NCBI GenBank assembly: GCA_938008555.1
Contig: CALLKE010000244.1
Span: 1-43,225, forward strand
Origin: an uncultured Pedobacter sp.
Lineage (GTDB): Bacteria; Bacteroidota; Bacteroidia; Sphingobacteriales; Sphingobacteriaceae
Direction: 5' to 3'
DNA length: 43,225 nt
Below are positions 6,855-17,110 of this stretch, one piece after another (within the stretch, counting starts at the first letter, position 1; every line of letters starts with the position of its first letter). The notes under the pieces were generated by a model. That model saw only the letters and a list, made by a program, of their open reading frames with translations, had not been told where the DNA came from and made no database searches. A program made the translations under genes and the position numbers.

Positions 6855-8048
6855 TTATTTACCCCACGCAACCCAATATGCAGCATTAGTAGAGTCGTGG
6901 GAGTTTCCAAGAGAAAAACCATATACTGAGAGGGATAAAACAGCGACACTTCCTTGGTTGTCCTGCGTCCTATCATTTGTACAAGTTACAGAAAACACAG
7001 CACTTGGAAATTGTATTGGAAATGTAACACTGACACTTGAGTTAGCAGATATATTTCCAGACTTTCCCCACTGGACAATCAATCCTCCGGGGAATTTCTG
7101 ATATCCAGATGCTGTAAGGCTGTTTTGTGCAAAATTACTTGGAACAAGCGATACTGTAGAAAGCAAACCCGCATCACTTTCGGAATTGGTTGCCACAGGA
7201 AGTGATTGCAAAGCCGTATCAGCCTTTGCCCCTTGGGCGGAGGTAGCAAATAGAGGAGAAAGTTCGTCAAGTGTCAGTGTTGCCTTTGCCCATACGGCGG
7301 CCCCCACTGTAGAATCTAGACATATATACACCTCATCATGCACAAGATCATACCATTTTGATCCAACGATGTAACCAGCACCGCTATCATCATTTATGGT
7401 TGGAGCGGCAGTTCCATTTAATTTATCTAAAGGAATGCTAGATATAGCGGCCTGAGCAGCAGCTTCGGCAGCTTCGGCAGCATTTTTTGCATCCTCTGCA
7501 GCATTTTTTGCTGTGGTTGCCAGCCCTGCTTGTGTAGTTGCAGCAGAAGCACTGGCAGCAGCAGCAGCAGCATACGCAGGGGCATTCCCGGTCATATCCT
7601 GAAGCTGTGCAAGATTAACTGCATCATTAGGGTTTGTGCCAGCAGCTACGTTAATAGCTTTATGGTTAGCAAAATCAAGATCAGTGGCTAAACCGCTTTC
7701 AAAGCGGCCATCAAGCACCTCTTGAACTGCCATAAGTAGTTGTTTATTAGAATCATCAAGATTCTTTTCTTGGATTTCAACTCCATCCGAGTAGTCATGT
7801 ACGAGTGAGGTCTTACTAACAGTGCGGATAAACTCCACAAGATTCCCACTTGCGGGAACTGTGCCTCCAACCTGTACTAGACTATCTGTAATCCATGTCA
7901 GTGAACGGTACACAGGTTGCCCTAGACCGTCCACTTCCTTGTTTACTCGACATTTTACATCGGCTTTATCAATATATCCTAGACCAAATACGGGAGAAAA
8001 CTGGGTAGTCGTACCATCACCGTAAACTGTGTATATACTATATGCCAT
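6855..8048 (-). CDS. Tail fibre with T7 gp17-type N-terminus and gp53-like tip (397 aa)
   Basis: Residues 1-120 match the T7 tail-fibre attachment domain in layout (MAYSIYTVYGDGTTTQFS, later SLTWITDSLV). An Ala-rich coiled coil at about 155-210 follows, encoded partly by GCA repeats. The C-terminus has YQKFPGGLIVQWG and ends AAYWVAWGK, the pattern of gp53-like fibre tip domains. At 397 residues it is shorter than T7 gp17 (553), with no sign of an enzymatic depolymerase domain. It would bind the surface receptor. AAAGGA precedes the ATG, and a phage promoter lies 21 bases upstream, as phi17 does in T7. Confidence 0.9.
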   Translation of the reverse strand: MAYSIYTVYGDGTTTQFSPVFGLGYIDKADVKCRVNKEVDGLGQPVYRSLTWITDSLVQVGGTVPASGNLVEFIRTVSKTSLVHDYSDGVEIQEKNLDDSNKQLLMAVQEVLDGRFESGLATDLDFANHKAINVAAGTNPNDAVNLAQLQDMTGNAPAYAAAAAASASAATTQAGLATTAKNAAEDAKNAAEAAEAAAQAAISSIPLDKLNGTAAPTINDDSGAGYIVGSKWYDLVHDEVYICLDSTVGAAVWAKATLTLDELSPLFATSAQGAKADTALQSLPVATNSESDAGLLSTVSLVPSNFAQNSLTASGYQKFPGGLIVQWGKSGNISANSSVSVTFPIQFPSAVFSVTCTNDRTQDNQGSVAVLSLSVYGFSLGNSHDSTNAAYWVAWGK

Positions 8049-8068
8049 TATATGTCCTTTGTTTATTA

Positions 8069-8085
8069 TATCATATATGAGTCAA
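8069..8085 (-). promoter_or_regulatory. Phage RNA polymerase promoter before the tail fibre gene (phi17-like)
   Basis: The minus strand reads TTGACTCATATATGATA, one of four copies of a shared element (consensus YTGACTCATATATGAGA). The GACTCA..TATA core resembles the T7 promoter core CGACTCACTATA. It lies in the short gap between the 1101-residue ejection protein and the tail fibre, the same place as T7 phi17. Confidence 0.75.
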
Positions 8086-8086
8086 G

Positions 8087-11000
8087 TTACTCATGTTTCA
8101 TTGCATTAAAATATGCCCCAAAGCCATACATAGACCCAAGTATCGGGGTAAACGATAATACTTTTGCCTCTTTAGGGTCGATACCATTTACTGAGCCAAG
8201 CATAGCTACAGGTAAACGAGCCAGATTATTAGCAACAGGGAATACGGGCGGTAAAGGAATAACGCCTTGAGAAGTGTTCCCATAAGGGTTATAACCATTG
8301 AACTGGTACTCATCCATACCCATAATTGCAAGCATTGGATCAATAGCCATAGGCATCCACCCAAATTGAGAGGAGTAGTTTATAGCCCCTTTAGCTATTT
8401 TCTCTGCTGTTAAATTTTGAGTGTTTCCTTTTACTGTCTGAGAAGCAGCATACGCCAAGCCTCCTGTAAGTAAGGTATATGGCACAGCAGCCACAGCAGC
8501 AGAGTCAGCGTGTTTCATGTGTCGTAGAAACTGTTTCTGCATGGCTAGTAACGGAAATGTTCTAAGCTGCCCTAGAATACGTCCCATAGGGGTAGTTTGC
8601 CAGTAACTCATTTCACCCGCTAGACCCTTCATTACTTGTTGGGCTGTGAATTTATGGAGTGCGAGTCGATATTGTTGTAACATATCTGCATCCCATTCCT
8701 TAAAATTCATCTCGACGCCTTCAGGGGTATCTATAATAGTCCCATCATATACTTTAGTTTTCAAATAATCTACGAGATCAGTATCTAATCCATTATCCAA
8801 CATACGTCTATATGCGGTATCAGTTAGCCCATCCCTCGCTAGTATATTATATATTTTGCTTTGGGTACTAGCGGCCGCTAAATTCTGACTGAATGACATA
8901 GAGTGGTTTAATAATGAGGTGTATCCATGAATACGTTCACCATATGCAACAACTTTATTAAACCCATCCATCAACTCGTGTTGAATAAGTGGATTATTAT
9001 TCGCCACATCTAATGCGAGTTGATGGTTAAATAGTATATGATCTTTATTTAATACGATCATAGCATTATTTAATTCTTTTGCAGTTTTAGTATCTGTACC
9101 ATTAATAATAGCTTTCGCTTCAGGTATAAGATGTTTACTTACAGCTTCCCACCCATTAGTTGCTATAATACCCCCTAATTCACCCATTTGAGGAATACCT
9201 GCAGTACCTAGTAAACTCATGCGAGTAAGTCGTAATATACTCATTAGTTCAGGACTTACACCCCCACCTACAGGGCCAGCACCATAATAAGAGAAAGCTG
9301 TTTGAACACGTTTTCGGATACCATCTAAATCTTTTCTTCCCCTTGCCCTTGCCTCATCAACAATGGCTTCTTCTATATCTACAATATCTCCACGTTGTAT
9401 CCCTTTCCTTGCCAAGGCAGCAGCCCCAGACACACGATGTGCGTACAGTTGGTTCAATTTATGAACGTCTTGCTCGATAAAATCTATAAGAAGTTTACCA
9501 GAGTTTCCAACAGGCACACGTAAATCTAAATCAATTCGGTCTTTAAGATTTCCTAATTTAGCTTTTTCGCTATTCATACTCGTAAGAGCATTTATAAAAG
9601 AGTCAACATCGTGGGTAGCCATACCATTATTAAGCATTGTCTCACGCAGAAACTCTTTACCCTCGGTGCGAAGCAACCCAACAAGATTTGTATCTACACC
9701 ATCAGCTAAAGCAACAGAACGAGTCATAATCATTTTAACATACCTATCTACTACATCTTGAGGTACACCTATTTGAGTAAATACTTTGTAATAAGCATCA
9801 CGCATAGCTGCCTCTAATTCGGCTTTATTTGTATGTTTTTGAATCTCTTCACCTAACCATTTACGTGTAATGTATCCGCTTCTCGGTTGAAGGTCTTCAG
9901 AACCTCGTACAGGAGTCTCTCCAGCTTTTCCTTTGAGAATATCAACAGCGAGAGCATGACTTTTATCTAGCATATCGGCAATGGCTAACTCTTCTTTGGA
10001 AGCTGTACTAGGTGTTGGATCATTGTGCCACCGTCTTTCCATCTCTAACATCACATTACGGTTAGTTGTTTTGAATGCTTTGGTAGTTAATACAGTATTC
10101 TTAAGTTTATCTTTAATCGTCACATTGCTACGATTAGCTGCAGCTAAAGCTATATCTCTATATCCTAACATAGGTGCAGCAATCATACCATGATACACAT
10201 CTTTGTACAATGCGCCGGTTTGATTATTTACAATCAATCCCGCTGGGTGTGATAAGATGTCGTGTGATAGTTTAGAACCGATCAATCCAGTTTGTGCTAT
10301 ATCTGAAAATAAACTTTTCATGGGTGTCTGATCTATGGCCCATTGCAACTTATCCGCAGCCTCTGCAATTTTTGAGTCTGGGTTAGATATATCCGACCCG
10401 TATTTAGGATTAGATACAGCTTCTAAAGTACGGTAGGCATTTAGGTCTTCACTTGCTGCAATTAAGCGATCTTTGTACCCTGTACGCATACTATCTGCGT
10501 ATTTCGGGACACGTATAACTGCCCCAGCACTTGCAGATGTTTTACCAAAGTCCATTGTAAAATTATTAGCTTTCGCAGCGTAGTACTCATCAGAGGCTTT
10601 ACGTGCAGTGTCCATAAAAGAGTAATCCATTTTAGTAGCCCCGCCAATAACACCACCTAAAGCCATGTTACCTAGAACCATGCTAGGAATGTCCCCAGCA
10701 TCACCAGTTGTATTCATGGTAGCATTACCCACTCCGACCATCAAACCAGCCTCAGCACCCGCTACAAGACCCGTAGCCATACCGCCTAGACGAGTGCCAC
10801 CTAAACCCACTTTAGATACTCCGGCAGAGGTTAGGCGGCCTAGTACAGAGCCTCCCAAAGGTATTAGTAGAGCATCCAGATCAACAATCCCTGCTGCCAT
10901 TTGTGCTGCTGCACCACTTGCCCCAGCACCTTGTAATACCTCACGGTCTGCAAGTACTTCACGAACTTGTGCTTCTAAAGCATCAAACTCTACTTGTGAT

Positions 11001-11392
11001 CCGGCAGAGCGTATTCTATCTGCGTATCCTTTTGGAAGATCGGCAATCTGTGCATCTGTTTTAGCATCTAGCTTAAAGTTAGGATCATCGGGTTCGCTTA
11101 AATCAATCATTACAGACTCAGCCCCGCCGAATGCAGCACTGGTTGCATTTATCGCAGCTCCTGCAAGGGCTTTACCAGCCCCGCCAAGGGCTAGTAAAGA
11201 TTCATTTACTGTTTTATCGGGGTGTAATGTTATACCGCTATTTACAGCAGACAGTACAGCCTCATCTCTAGTTTTTTCCCATGCAGCATCAGATTTTTGT
11301 TGCTGTAAATCTAATGCCAAAGGTGTAGGAGTTATTCCATCTGGTTGTACCAGCTCGTTGGGTAGAAACTGTCTAGTTGGTTTTTCGTCCAT
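8087..11392 (-). CDS. Internal virion / ejection protein (T7 gp16 position, 1101 aa)
   Basis: Its size and place directly before the tail fibre fit T7 gp16, part of the internal core that is ejected to form the trans-envelope DNA channel. A Gly/Ala-rich, hydrophobic stretch at about residues 160-260 (for example MATGLVAGAEAGLMVGVGNA) could insert in a membrane. The rest is long, helical and charged. No lytic transglycosylase motif is visible; that activity seems to sit in the upstream neighbour instead. AAAGGA precedes the ATG, which overlaps the upstream gene by 20 bases. Confidence 0.82.
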   Translation of the reverse strand: MDEKPTRQFLPNELVQPDGITPTPLALDLQQQKSDAAWEKTRDEAVLSAVNSGITLHPDKTVNESLLALGGAGKALAGAAINATSAAFGGAESVMIDLSEPDDPNFKLDAKTDAQIADLPKGYADRIRSAGSQVEFDALEAQVREVLADREVLQGAGASGAAAQMAAGIVDLDALLIPLGGSVLGRLTSAGVSKVGLGGTRLGGMATGLVAGAEAGLMVGVGNATMNTTGDAGDIPSMVLGNMALGGVIGGATKMDYSFMDTARKASDEYYAAKANNFTMDFGKTSASAGAVIRVPKYADSMRTGYKDRLIAASEDLNAYRTLEAVSNPKYGSDISNPDSKIAEAADKLQWAIDQTPMKSLFSDIAQTGLIGSKLSHDILSHPAGLIVNNQTGALYKDVYHGMIAAPMLGYRDIALAAANRSNVTIKDKLKNTVLTTKAFKTTNRNVMLEMERRWHNDPTPSTASKEELAIADMLDKSHALAVDILKGKAGETPVRGSEDLQPRSGYITRKWLGEEIQKHTNKAELEAAMRDAYYKVFTQIGVPQDVVDRYVKMIMTRSVALADGVDTNLVGLLRTEGKEFLRETMLNNGMATHDVDSFINALTSMNSEKAKLGNLKDRIDLDLRVPVGNSGKLLIDFIEQDVHKLNQLYAHRVSGAAALARKGIQRGDIVDIEEAIVDEARARGRKDLDGIRKRVQTAFSYYGAGPVGGGVSPELMSILRLTRMSLLGTAGIPQMGELGGIIATNGWEAVSKHLIPEAKAIINGTDTKTAKELNNAMIVLNKDHILFNHQLALDVANNNPLIQHELMDGFNKVVAYGERIHGYTSLLNHSMSFSQNLAAASTQSKIYNILARDGLTDTAYRRMLDNGLDTDLVDYLKTKVYDGTIIDTPEGVEMNFKEWDADMLQQYRLALHKFTAQQVMKGLAGEMSYWQTTPMGRILGQLRTFPLLAMQKQFLRHMKHADSAAVAAVPYTLLTGGLAYAASQTVKGNTQNLTAEKIAKGAINYSSQFGWMPMAIDPMLAIMGMDEYQFNGYNPYGNTSQGVIPLPPVFPVANNLARLPVAMLGSVNGIDPKEAKVLSFTPILGSMYGFGAYFNAMKHE

Positions 11393-14189
11393 TACTTTTC
11401 CTTTGATTTACAAATGCTTGTATTAATACAGCAACTCCCACAGAATCTTTATTACTAAATCGTTTTTCCGCTTCCTCAAATAAAGAAACTGGCACGATTA
11501 ATGGTTCTAGTGTAGCTGTTCGTGCATAATCCCTGTATGGATAGATTACCAGTGAATCGCTTGTAGCAGCGTAGATAACTTTAGCATCTTGTATTCCTCT
11601 GATCTCTTCAGATATTTTTTCAGGGATGGTATTAATTAAAGCAGTGTCTGAGTTTATATTCAGGCTTTTACCTGCAGCAATACCAACATCCCTAGTCCAA
11701 CGTAAGGCATCCATGATAGGATTAGTTGTATCATCTGTGTACCATTTTTGACCGTGTGGAATAAAATCTGTGTTATTCCACTTATCACCATAGACTTTAG
11801 GGCCTAGCTGTTCCATTACAATAGAGTATGTTCGATTGGCTTGCTGCACTTTTCCACCAAGGCGTTGACTCAGCGTTGGCCTATCCCCAAAATAAACAAG
11901 CGTTCCACCAATATACTCTGTCTTGGCTACTACATCTCTACGTGCTTTCTCGGTGGCTACAGATAAGGCTACGGATTTATCGGCTATAAGGGATGTTTTT
12001 ACATACTTAGCAGCCAGATTAGAAATACGATTAGCAAAATCAGATTCTTTAATCGCCTTGTCGATACTGTCGCCAGAAACTTCCCACCGTTGTTGTGCTT
12101 CTTTGGTACTTCCGAAGATGTTTAATAAGGATGGATACGACTTGTCAATTACATCTGCGGTAGCATTGAAGGACTCGAACATACCTAATTTATGTGTTTT
12201 ACCTTCGGGTAATTTATTATCTATAATAGACTGTGCATATACAAGTGCTTCAGCAGCACCCACATCTTGATTTGCCATCCTAGCATTATCAGCCAATATA
12301 AATAAATCTTTGGTTTTAGGAGTCATAAAAGAGTTCACAAATTCTACCGATGTCTGATCTACCATCGTTTTGTAATCGCTGTATGCTTGCACAGCAGCTT
12401 GCGATACTTCCCCGGTTTTACTATCTACAATATTCCCGTGCGTTACAGTCTCCCATGAGGAACCTATACGCTTATCTATAATATTGTTTGTGTACATAAA
12501 TTTAGCAGTTTGGGCCATCATTGCTGTACGATCTTGTGCGTAAGTTGATGCTTGCGGTGTTTTCCATGCTGGATATTGATTGGACAGGGTAGCCTGTACT
12601 CTATCTACAGCATCCTTTTGTTGATCTGCGGATAGAGTGTTTACTGTACCTGTGGAAATAGCCATATCTATTTCCTGCATCTTAGCACGTTCTTTATTGT
12701 ACTCGTTGATTTGACTCTGTACAACTCTTGTTTGCTTATTGGCCCATTCATCACTCAAGCCGAACTGTTGTTTAGCCATACCAATCTGTTTAACAGCGTC
12801 TGGGAAATTGCCCGACAGTCGTGCAGAAGATGCTATAGATTCTTCCATCATAATACGGTCTGTATCCCACTTATTACTGTTAGCTACAGAGAGGCCATCC
12901 CAAGCCTTTAACATTTTGTCTTGATCTTCAGGACTAAATCCTTCATCTATAAGTACCTTACGAGCTTTTGTTGTATCCATGTCGGAGGTTAAAGCATTCA
13001 ACATTTCCCCGTACTGTATGTACGCTTTATTAAGGCCATCCCCATCGTAGTATCCTTTACCAGAAGCATCCATGGGTACTGCGGCCCAGACTTTACTAAG
13101 TGCCTTGATTGTTCCACCAGCATCCAACTTGCCTTCGAGATGGTCTCGGATACCGCCATCGAGGGCGAGAGCCACAAAGAGTTTATCTTGTGTGGTTGCA
13201 TCAAATAGTTCTTTACCTGTTAAGTTAAGTTTATTTTTATAATCCTGTAATGTACTACGTTTTATTTGATATGCTCCTGCAGCAGTTGACTTTGCACCAC
13301 TATCAATTAACGCTTGTTGGTAGGCTAGTACTTCATCTACAGTTTTAGTTGTTAATGTAGGTTCTCGCTTATTTCCCCACATTGCTGAGTAATCTCCACC
13401 CGATTCCTTTTTGATTACGTTCGCAACCATAGCTAAATTAACCTCAGTAGGAGTACCTGTAGCGAGTTGGGCTAATGCTTGTTTAGACACAGGGTTACCA
13501 TCATCTGATGTGCGTTTAGATACATCTGCAATAATAGATTTACGTTCCTCTGGCGATAGTTCTTGCCCCATCGTACGGATTTTCATTTGAAAGTCTGCAG
13601 GGTCTGTTGTACTCGCAAGAGCGTTTGCATAACCATCTCGATGTTGTTTATGGTTGTACTCGTTGTATGCTTTCACCTGCATCTCCATAAGTTTTGGAAA
13701 TACAGTTTCAGCATGAGATAACAATAAATCTTTTACCGCAGGATCAGCATTAGTAAAATTATCTGTTATTTGCTTAAACGTACTAGAGAGTACATCTTTG
13801 CGAAAGGTATCTGGATTATCTGCGTAATGCGTATCAGATATGCTTTGCTGCATCTGCATTGCAAACTTATCCATAGCTGTATTTGCTTCCATCATTTTCC
13901 AGCCTACGGCGGAATATGCTGTACCTGATTTCTGTAACTCTGCTTCTGTAGCACCTTGCATATACATCAATTTTGTATCTACAAGGAGTTGATCTTCCTT
14001 TTTCTTTTCGTAATTAAAAAGCAGTTGGGTCGCCGCTGTAAAAGCATCTTCCCAACCTGTTTTACCTGCACTATCAAAAGACGAATGTTGTGGTTTCATA
14101 ATTGCAGGTAGAGGTGCAGACTGCATTTCTGCTTTTGTACCCTTATTGGGGTCTTGCACCACTTCCCGTCTATCTAATCCTAATACCAT
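11373..14189 (-). CDS. Internal virion protein with lytic transglycosylase domain (T7 gp15 position, 938 aa)
   Basis: The order 14-15-16-17 is kept and this is the gp15-position protein. Residues about 250-375 contain a lysozyme-like domain: KKESGG with candidate catalytic Glu262, KSTAAGAYQI at 300-309, TTQDK, and SKVWAAVP at 365-372. These resemble the KSTGAGRYQ and IWASLP segments of lambda R transglycosylase (GH104). The flanks are long, charged and helical. The protein probably cuts peptidoglycan as DNA enters the cell. In T7 this enzyme is at the N-terminus of gp16; phiKMV gp36 is another case of a different placement. Confidence 0.85.
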   Translation of the reverse strand: MVLGLDRREVVQDPNKGTKAEMQSAPLPAIMKPQHSSFDSAGKTGWEDAFTAATQLLFNYEKKKEDQLLVDTKLMYMQGATEAELQKSGTAYSAVGWKMMEANTAMDKFAMQMQQSISDTHYADNPDTFRKDVLSSTFKQITDNFTNADPAVKDLLLSHAETVFPKLMEMQVKAYNEYNHKQHRDGYANALASTTDPADFQMKIRTMGQELSPEERKSIIADVSKRTSDDGNPVSKQALAQLATGTPTEVNLAMVANVIKKESGGDYSAMWGNKREPTLTTKTVDEVLAYQQALIDSGAKSTAAGAYQIKRSTLQDYKNKLNLTGKELFDATTQDKLFVALALDGGIRDHLEGKLDAGGTIKALSKVWAAVPMDASGKGYYDGDGLNKAYIQYGEMLNALTSDMDTTKARKVLIDEGFSPEDQDKMLKAWDGLSVANSNKWDTDRIMMEESIASSARLSGNFPDAVKQIGMAKQQFGLSDEWANKQTRVVQSQINEYNKERAKMQEIDMAISTGTVNTLSADQQKDAVDRVQATLSNQYPAWKTPQASTYAQDRTAMMAQTAKFMYTNNIIDKRIGSSWETVTHGNIVDSKTGEVSQAAVQAYSDYKTMVDQTSVEFVNSFMTPKTKDLFILADNARMANQDVGAAEALVYAQSIIDNKLPEGKTHKLGMFESFNATADVIDKSYPSLLNIFGSTKEAQQRWEVSGDSIDKAIKESDFANRISNLAAKYVKTSLIADKSVALSVATEKARRDVVAKTEYIGGTLVYFGDRPTLSQRLGGKVQQANRTYSIVMEQLGPKVYGDKWNNTDFIPHGQKWYTDDTTNPIMDALRWTRDVGIAAGKSLNINSDTALINTIPEKISEEIRGIQDAKVIYAATSDSLVIYPYRDYARTATLEPLIVPVSLFEEAEKRFSNKDSVGVAVLIQAFVNQRKSNGRKTN

Positions 14190-14197
14190 TTATTTCC

Positions 14198-14728
14198 CTA
14201 TTTCATCATAAAATGACCAGCAGCTTTAAATGACGATTCAAACATCGTACCTAAGAATGATGGTTTTGGTATATAACTATAATCCTTCTGCATAGCAGCC
14301 TGAAGACCAGCATTGACACGTTGTTGTTGGAAAGCCATAAGAGTACTTTCTCGTTTGATCTGTCTATTACGTTCTGCCTCAGCAGCATTACGGCTAACCA
14401 TAACTAGAGAGCGTTCTACAGAAGTACCTTTGACCCCCGCAGCAGCAGCCTGTACTTCTGTACTCGCCGCCGCTACAAGATTTTGTCTTCGGATATCGAT
14501 AGCCTCTTGAGCAAAGGATGCCTCAGCCATTAAAGTATTATCTGTGATTGTATTCTGAGATACAGCGTTCGATAGATCGACCATTGTATTGCTGTATGCT
14601 TGCCATGCTCTTTTTGCCTTCGCTGTTTTCATTTGCGAATTATAAGACATTAGCCCAGAGAGTATATCCCCGCCAGCAGATACCAGGTCGGAATTAGTTG
14701 TTTGATCCCATGTTTTGAATACACTCAT
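14198..14728 (-). CDS. Internal virion protein (T7 gp14-like, 176 aa)
   Basis: A strong AGGAGG site precedes the ATG. The protein is Ala/Gln/Arg-rich and largely helical, with a Gly-containing hydrophobic segment near the N-terminus (SAGGDILSGLM) and a C-terminal FKAAGHFMMK. Size, composition and place between tail tubular protein B and the gp15-like protein match T7 gp14, which inserts in the outer membrane on ejection. Confidence comes mainly from synteny. Confidence 0.78.
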   Translation of the reverse strand: MSVFKTWDQTTNSDLVSAGGDILSGLMSYNSQMKTAKAKRAWQAYSNTMVDLSNAVSQNTITDNTLMAEASFAQEAIDIRRQNLVAAASTEVQAAAAGVKGTSVERSLVMVSRNAAEAERNRQIKRESTLMAFQQQRVNAGLQAAMQKDYSYIPKPSFLGTMFESSFKAAGHFMMK

Positions 14729-17103
14729 TATTTACCTCCTGCGGATATACGCTTGCCTAATTTTCTATATTGTCCTTGCCATTCAAGGGCGGTAATAGTG
14801 AAGGGTAGATGTGAGTCTGTACTAAACATAATCTCAGCCTCATCCACTTTTGCAGCAAAGCCTACTTTTGTTTCACCATCAAGGATAGGTGGGTACCCAA
14901 TGTTAAAATTAGGATCACCCACCTTAATAGGTGAATGTTCGATTACAAGATCATCTCTATGTTTACTTATACGTTTACTGTAGAATACACCTGAAGCACT
15001 GTACGACACAATAAATGATGATACTGTCAATGTCCCTGTAGTTACAGCAACACCAGCATTATCTTTAATGTGTGGCATAGTAGGCATGTACTTACTTGTA
15101 AAGCGAGTACCGTATACTACTTTAATGTTTGTCTGTGTACCACTAAATGTTACAACTCGTGTACTTGTGTTATAATCTTGAACCTCAAGCCTTAATCCAA
15201 CATTAGCACCGTTATCACCTTGGATAAATACGCAGGTATTAATATCATACCCAGCAGGTAACGTGATCTGTTTAGCAACCATACTGACTTCTCGGATCAT
15301 ATCTAAACAAGGTTGATATGTTAAATTGAATGTATCTCTACCTTCAATATCCGTAGAAGCAAGTGTATACGTTCCATTTACATTAAATACAATGTGCATG
15401 ATACTTTGATCGAAACTAATGTACTCAATCGGATGCGGGAATATCCAGCGTGACCAAGAGGATTGTAGTTTCTTCGTATCAGTCCAGAGGTACTCATACA
15501 CGTACAAGACTTTAGCATCGTCTGTGGCCCGATATACGGACAGGCCGAAGTTAGTACTTGCACCAATGAAGTCAATGTTACCTTGGATGTATTTATTACA
15601 ATGGTCTGTAATAGGGCGAGCATCATTCTGATCTACGTTAGAGTCCGCATAGAACTCTCGTACACCCCCGTATTTTCCGAATTTAATACCAAAGAAAATG
15701 TTCTTACCAGAAGATACGGGTAATGCCGCTAAGTCTGCCTCGAACTTTGTAGTCTCTACGAGAGAAGCATTCGATGGTGTCAAAGCATTACGCCCGAACA
15801 CAATGAACTGTGCTTTCTCTGCAAACACAACTAAGTCTCTATTAAACGGAATAGCACACACCATCGTGTCAACCCCTGCAGATGTACTTTGGATGTCTAT
15901 CGGATCAGTATCTAATTCTGTGGTTGCCGATTTAGGCCAGCAATCTAGTGGTCTATTTGTCCGTGTCATAAATACATTCGGCCCCGATAAGATAACCAAA
16001 CGACCTTGCATATAAGACAACCCGGATATACTGTATCCAACAAATGATGGATCAGGTGCTGTGTTCAAATCACCTACACCCCGATCGGCCCATGAGCCGA
16101 CAGAGAATGTAAATGTGTCTGTGTCCACGTCGTAACGGAGTACATGAGGCAGCGTTGCTGTATCGAATTTGTAAGGTATACTTGGTGCAACACATTCTTG
16201 CCATGTACCTGCTCTACCAAATCCAGCACCTAATGCAGGTGCAGCACCGGAACTATCTCCTGCAATTACATACTGGACGTACCAGTTATCTTCTTTTGCA
16301 GTAGCATTACCAAGAATTTCAATAACGTATCCTTGTGGAGCATATCGTGGAAGTTTAGACGCATCTTTAATCTGATTATTTACTACTAGTAAGTTCGTAC
16401 CGCTTTCACCATCAGATGTTGCTACTGTGAAGTCTTCCGTAAGTGGTGCAGTCTTTTTGCTAATATACAATACATCATCAACTCGTGTAATATTGAAATT
16501 TGTATTAATTGTACTGTTGGCTACCAACAAAGCGGTCAATTGATACATAATGTTTGTAGTAGTAATTTGTGCAGTATGTGCAGCAGAACTACCATCTGGT
16601 GCAGTCCATGATACCGACTGAGCAGTACCCGACCATGCAATATTTATCGTGTACGTTCTACCGTACTGACCGCCCACACAATACACAATAGCACCTGTTT
16701 GTACGTAGCTAGGTACATTACCCAGCATACTAACACCAGTGTTTGTATTAGCTATGTACACAGTACCCTGTAAATCTGTAAAAGCTAGTTTGTTACCATC
16801 GAGATAACCTAAACCAGACGATGTTACTGTTTTCTCTGTACCACTCGATTCGTTGAATACTTTGATACCACCGACAGTAGCAGCCAACATGTACTGGACA
16901 GAATCAATTTTAAAGCTGTAGAATTGTGCATTCGTACCAGCGAACAAAGATTTAATATAGTTTGTACTTGGTCTGCGTGTTAAAGACTTAACCGGATTGG
17001 AGGACATGTTATCTTGTAAAGTACATTGTCCTTCCTGCCGAGTTGTAGCAGGTTGTTGTGATACGCCTTGCAGCAGTGAGCCGTAGCCACCATCAACTTT
17101 CAT
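14728..17103 (-). CDS. Tail tubular protein B, nozzle (T7 gp12-like, 791 aa)
   Basis: It begins MKVDGGYGSLLQGVSQQPAT, the GxSQQP start typical of T7-type gp12 proteins, and continues with VKSLTRRPSTNYIKSLF. Length matches T7 gp12 (794). It is Thr/Val/Asn-rich and probably mostly beta structure, with FMTRTNRPLDCWPKSATTEL in the middle. It forms the tail nozzle below the gp11-like ring. It overlaps the gp14-like start by one base. Confidence 0.93.
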   Translation of the reverse strand: MKVDGGYGSLLQGVSQQPATTRQEGQCTLQDNMSSNPVKSLTRRPSTNYIKSLFAGTNAQFYSFKIDSVQYMLAATVGGIKVFNESSGTEKTVTSSGLGYLDGNKLAFTDLQGTVYIANTNTGVSMLGNVPSYVQTGAIVYCVGGQYGRTYTINIAWSGTAQSVSWTAPDGSSAAHTAQITTTNIMYQLTALLVANSTINTNFNITRVDDVLYISKKTAPLTEDFTVATSDGESGTNLLVVNNQIKDASKLPRYAPQGYVIEILGNATAKEDNWYVQYVIAGDSSGAAPALGAGFGRAGTWQECVAPSIPYKFDTATLPHVLRYDVDTDTFTFSVGSWADRGVGDLNTAPDPSFVGYSISGLSYMQGRLVILSGPNVFMTRTNRPLDCWPKSATTELDTDPIDIQSTSAGVDTMVCAIPFNRDLVVFAEKAQFIVFGRNALTPSNASLVETTKFEADLAALPVSSGKNIFFGIKFGKYGGVREFYADSNVDQNDARPITDHCNKYIQGNIDFIGASTNFGLSVYRATDDAKVLYVYEYLWTDTKKLQSSWSRWIFPHPIEYISFDQSIMHIVFNVNGTYTLASTDIEGRDTFNLTYQPCLDMIREVSMVAKQITLPAGYDINTCVFIQGDNGANVGLRLEVQDYNTSTRVVTFSGTQTNIKVVYGTRFTSKYMPTMPHIKDNAGVAVTTGTLTVSSFIVSYSASGVFYSKRISKHRDDLVIEHSPIKVGDPNFNIGYPPILDGETKVGFAAKVDEAEIMFSTDSHLPFTITALEWQGQYRKLGKRISAGGK

Positions 17104-17110
17104 ATATCAC

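Noticed and set aside
10665..11426. 253-codon open frame on the plus strand
   Set aside because: It is antisense to the 1101-residue ejection protein, has no ribosome site and a Ser/Pro/Ala-rich composition that mirrors the codons of the opposite strand.
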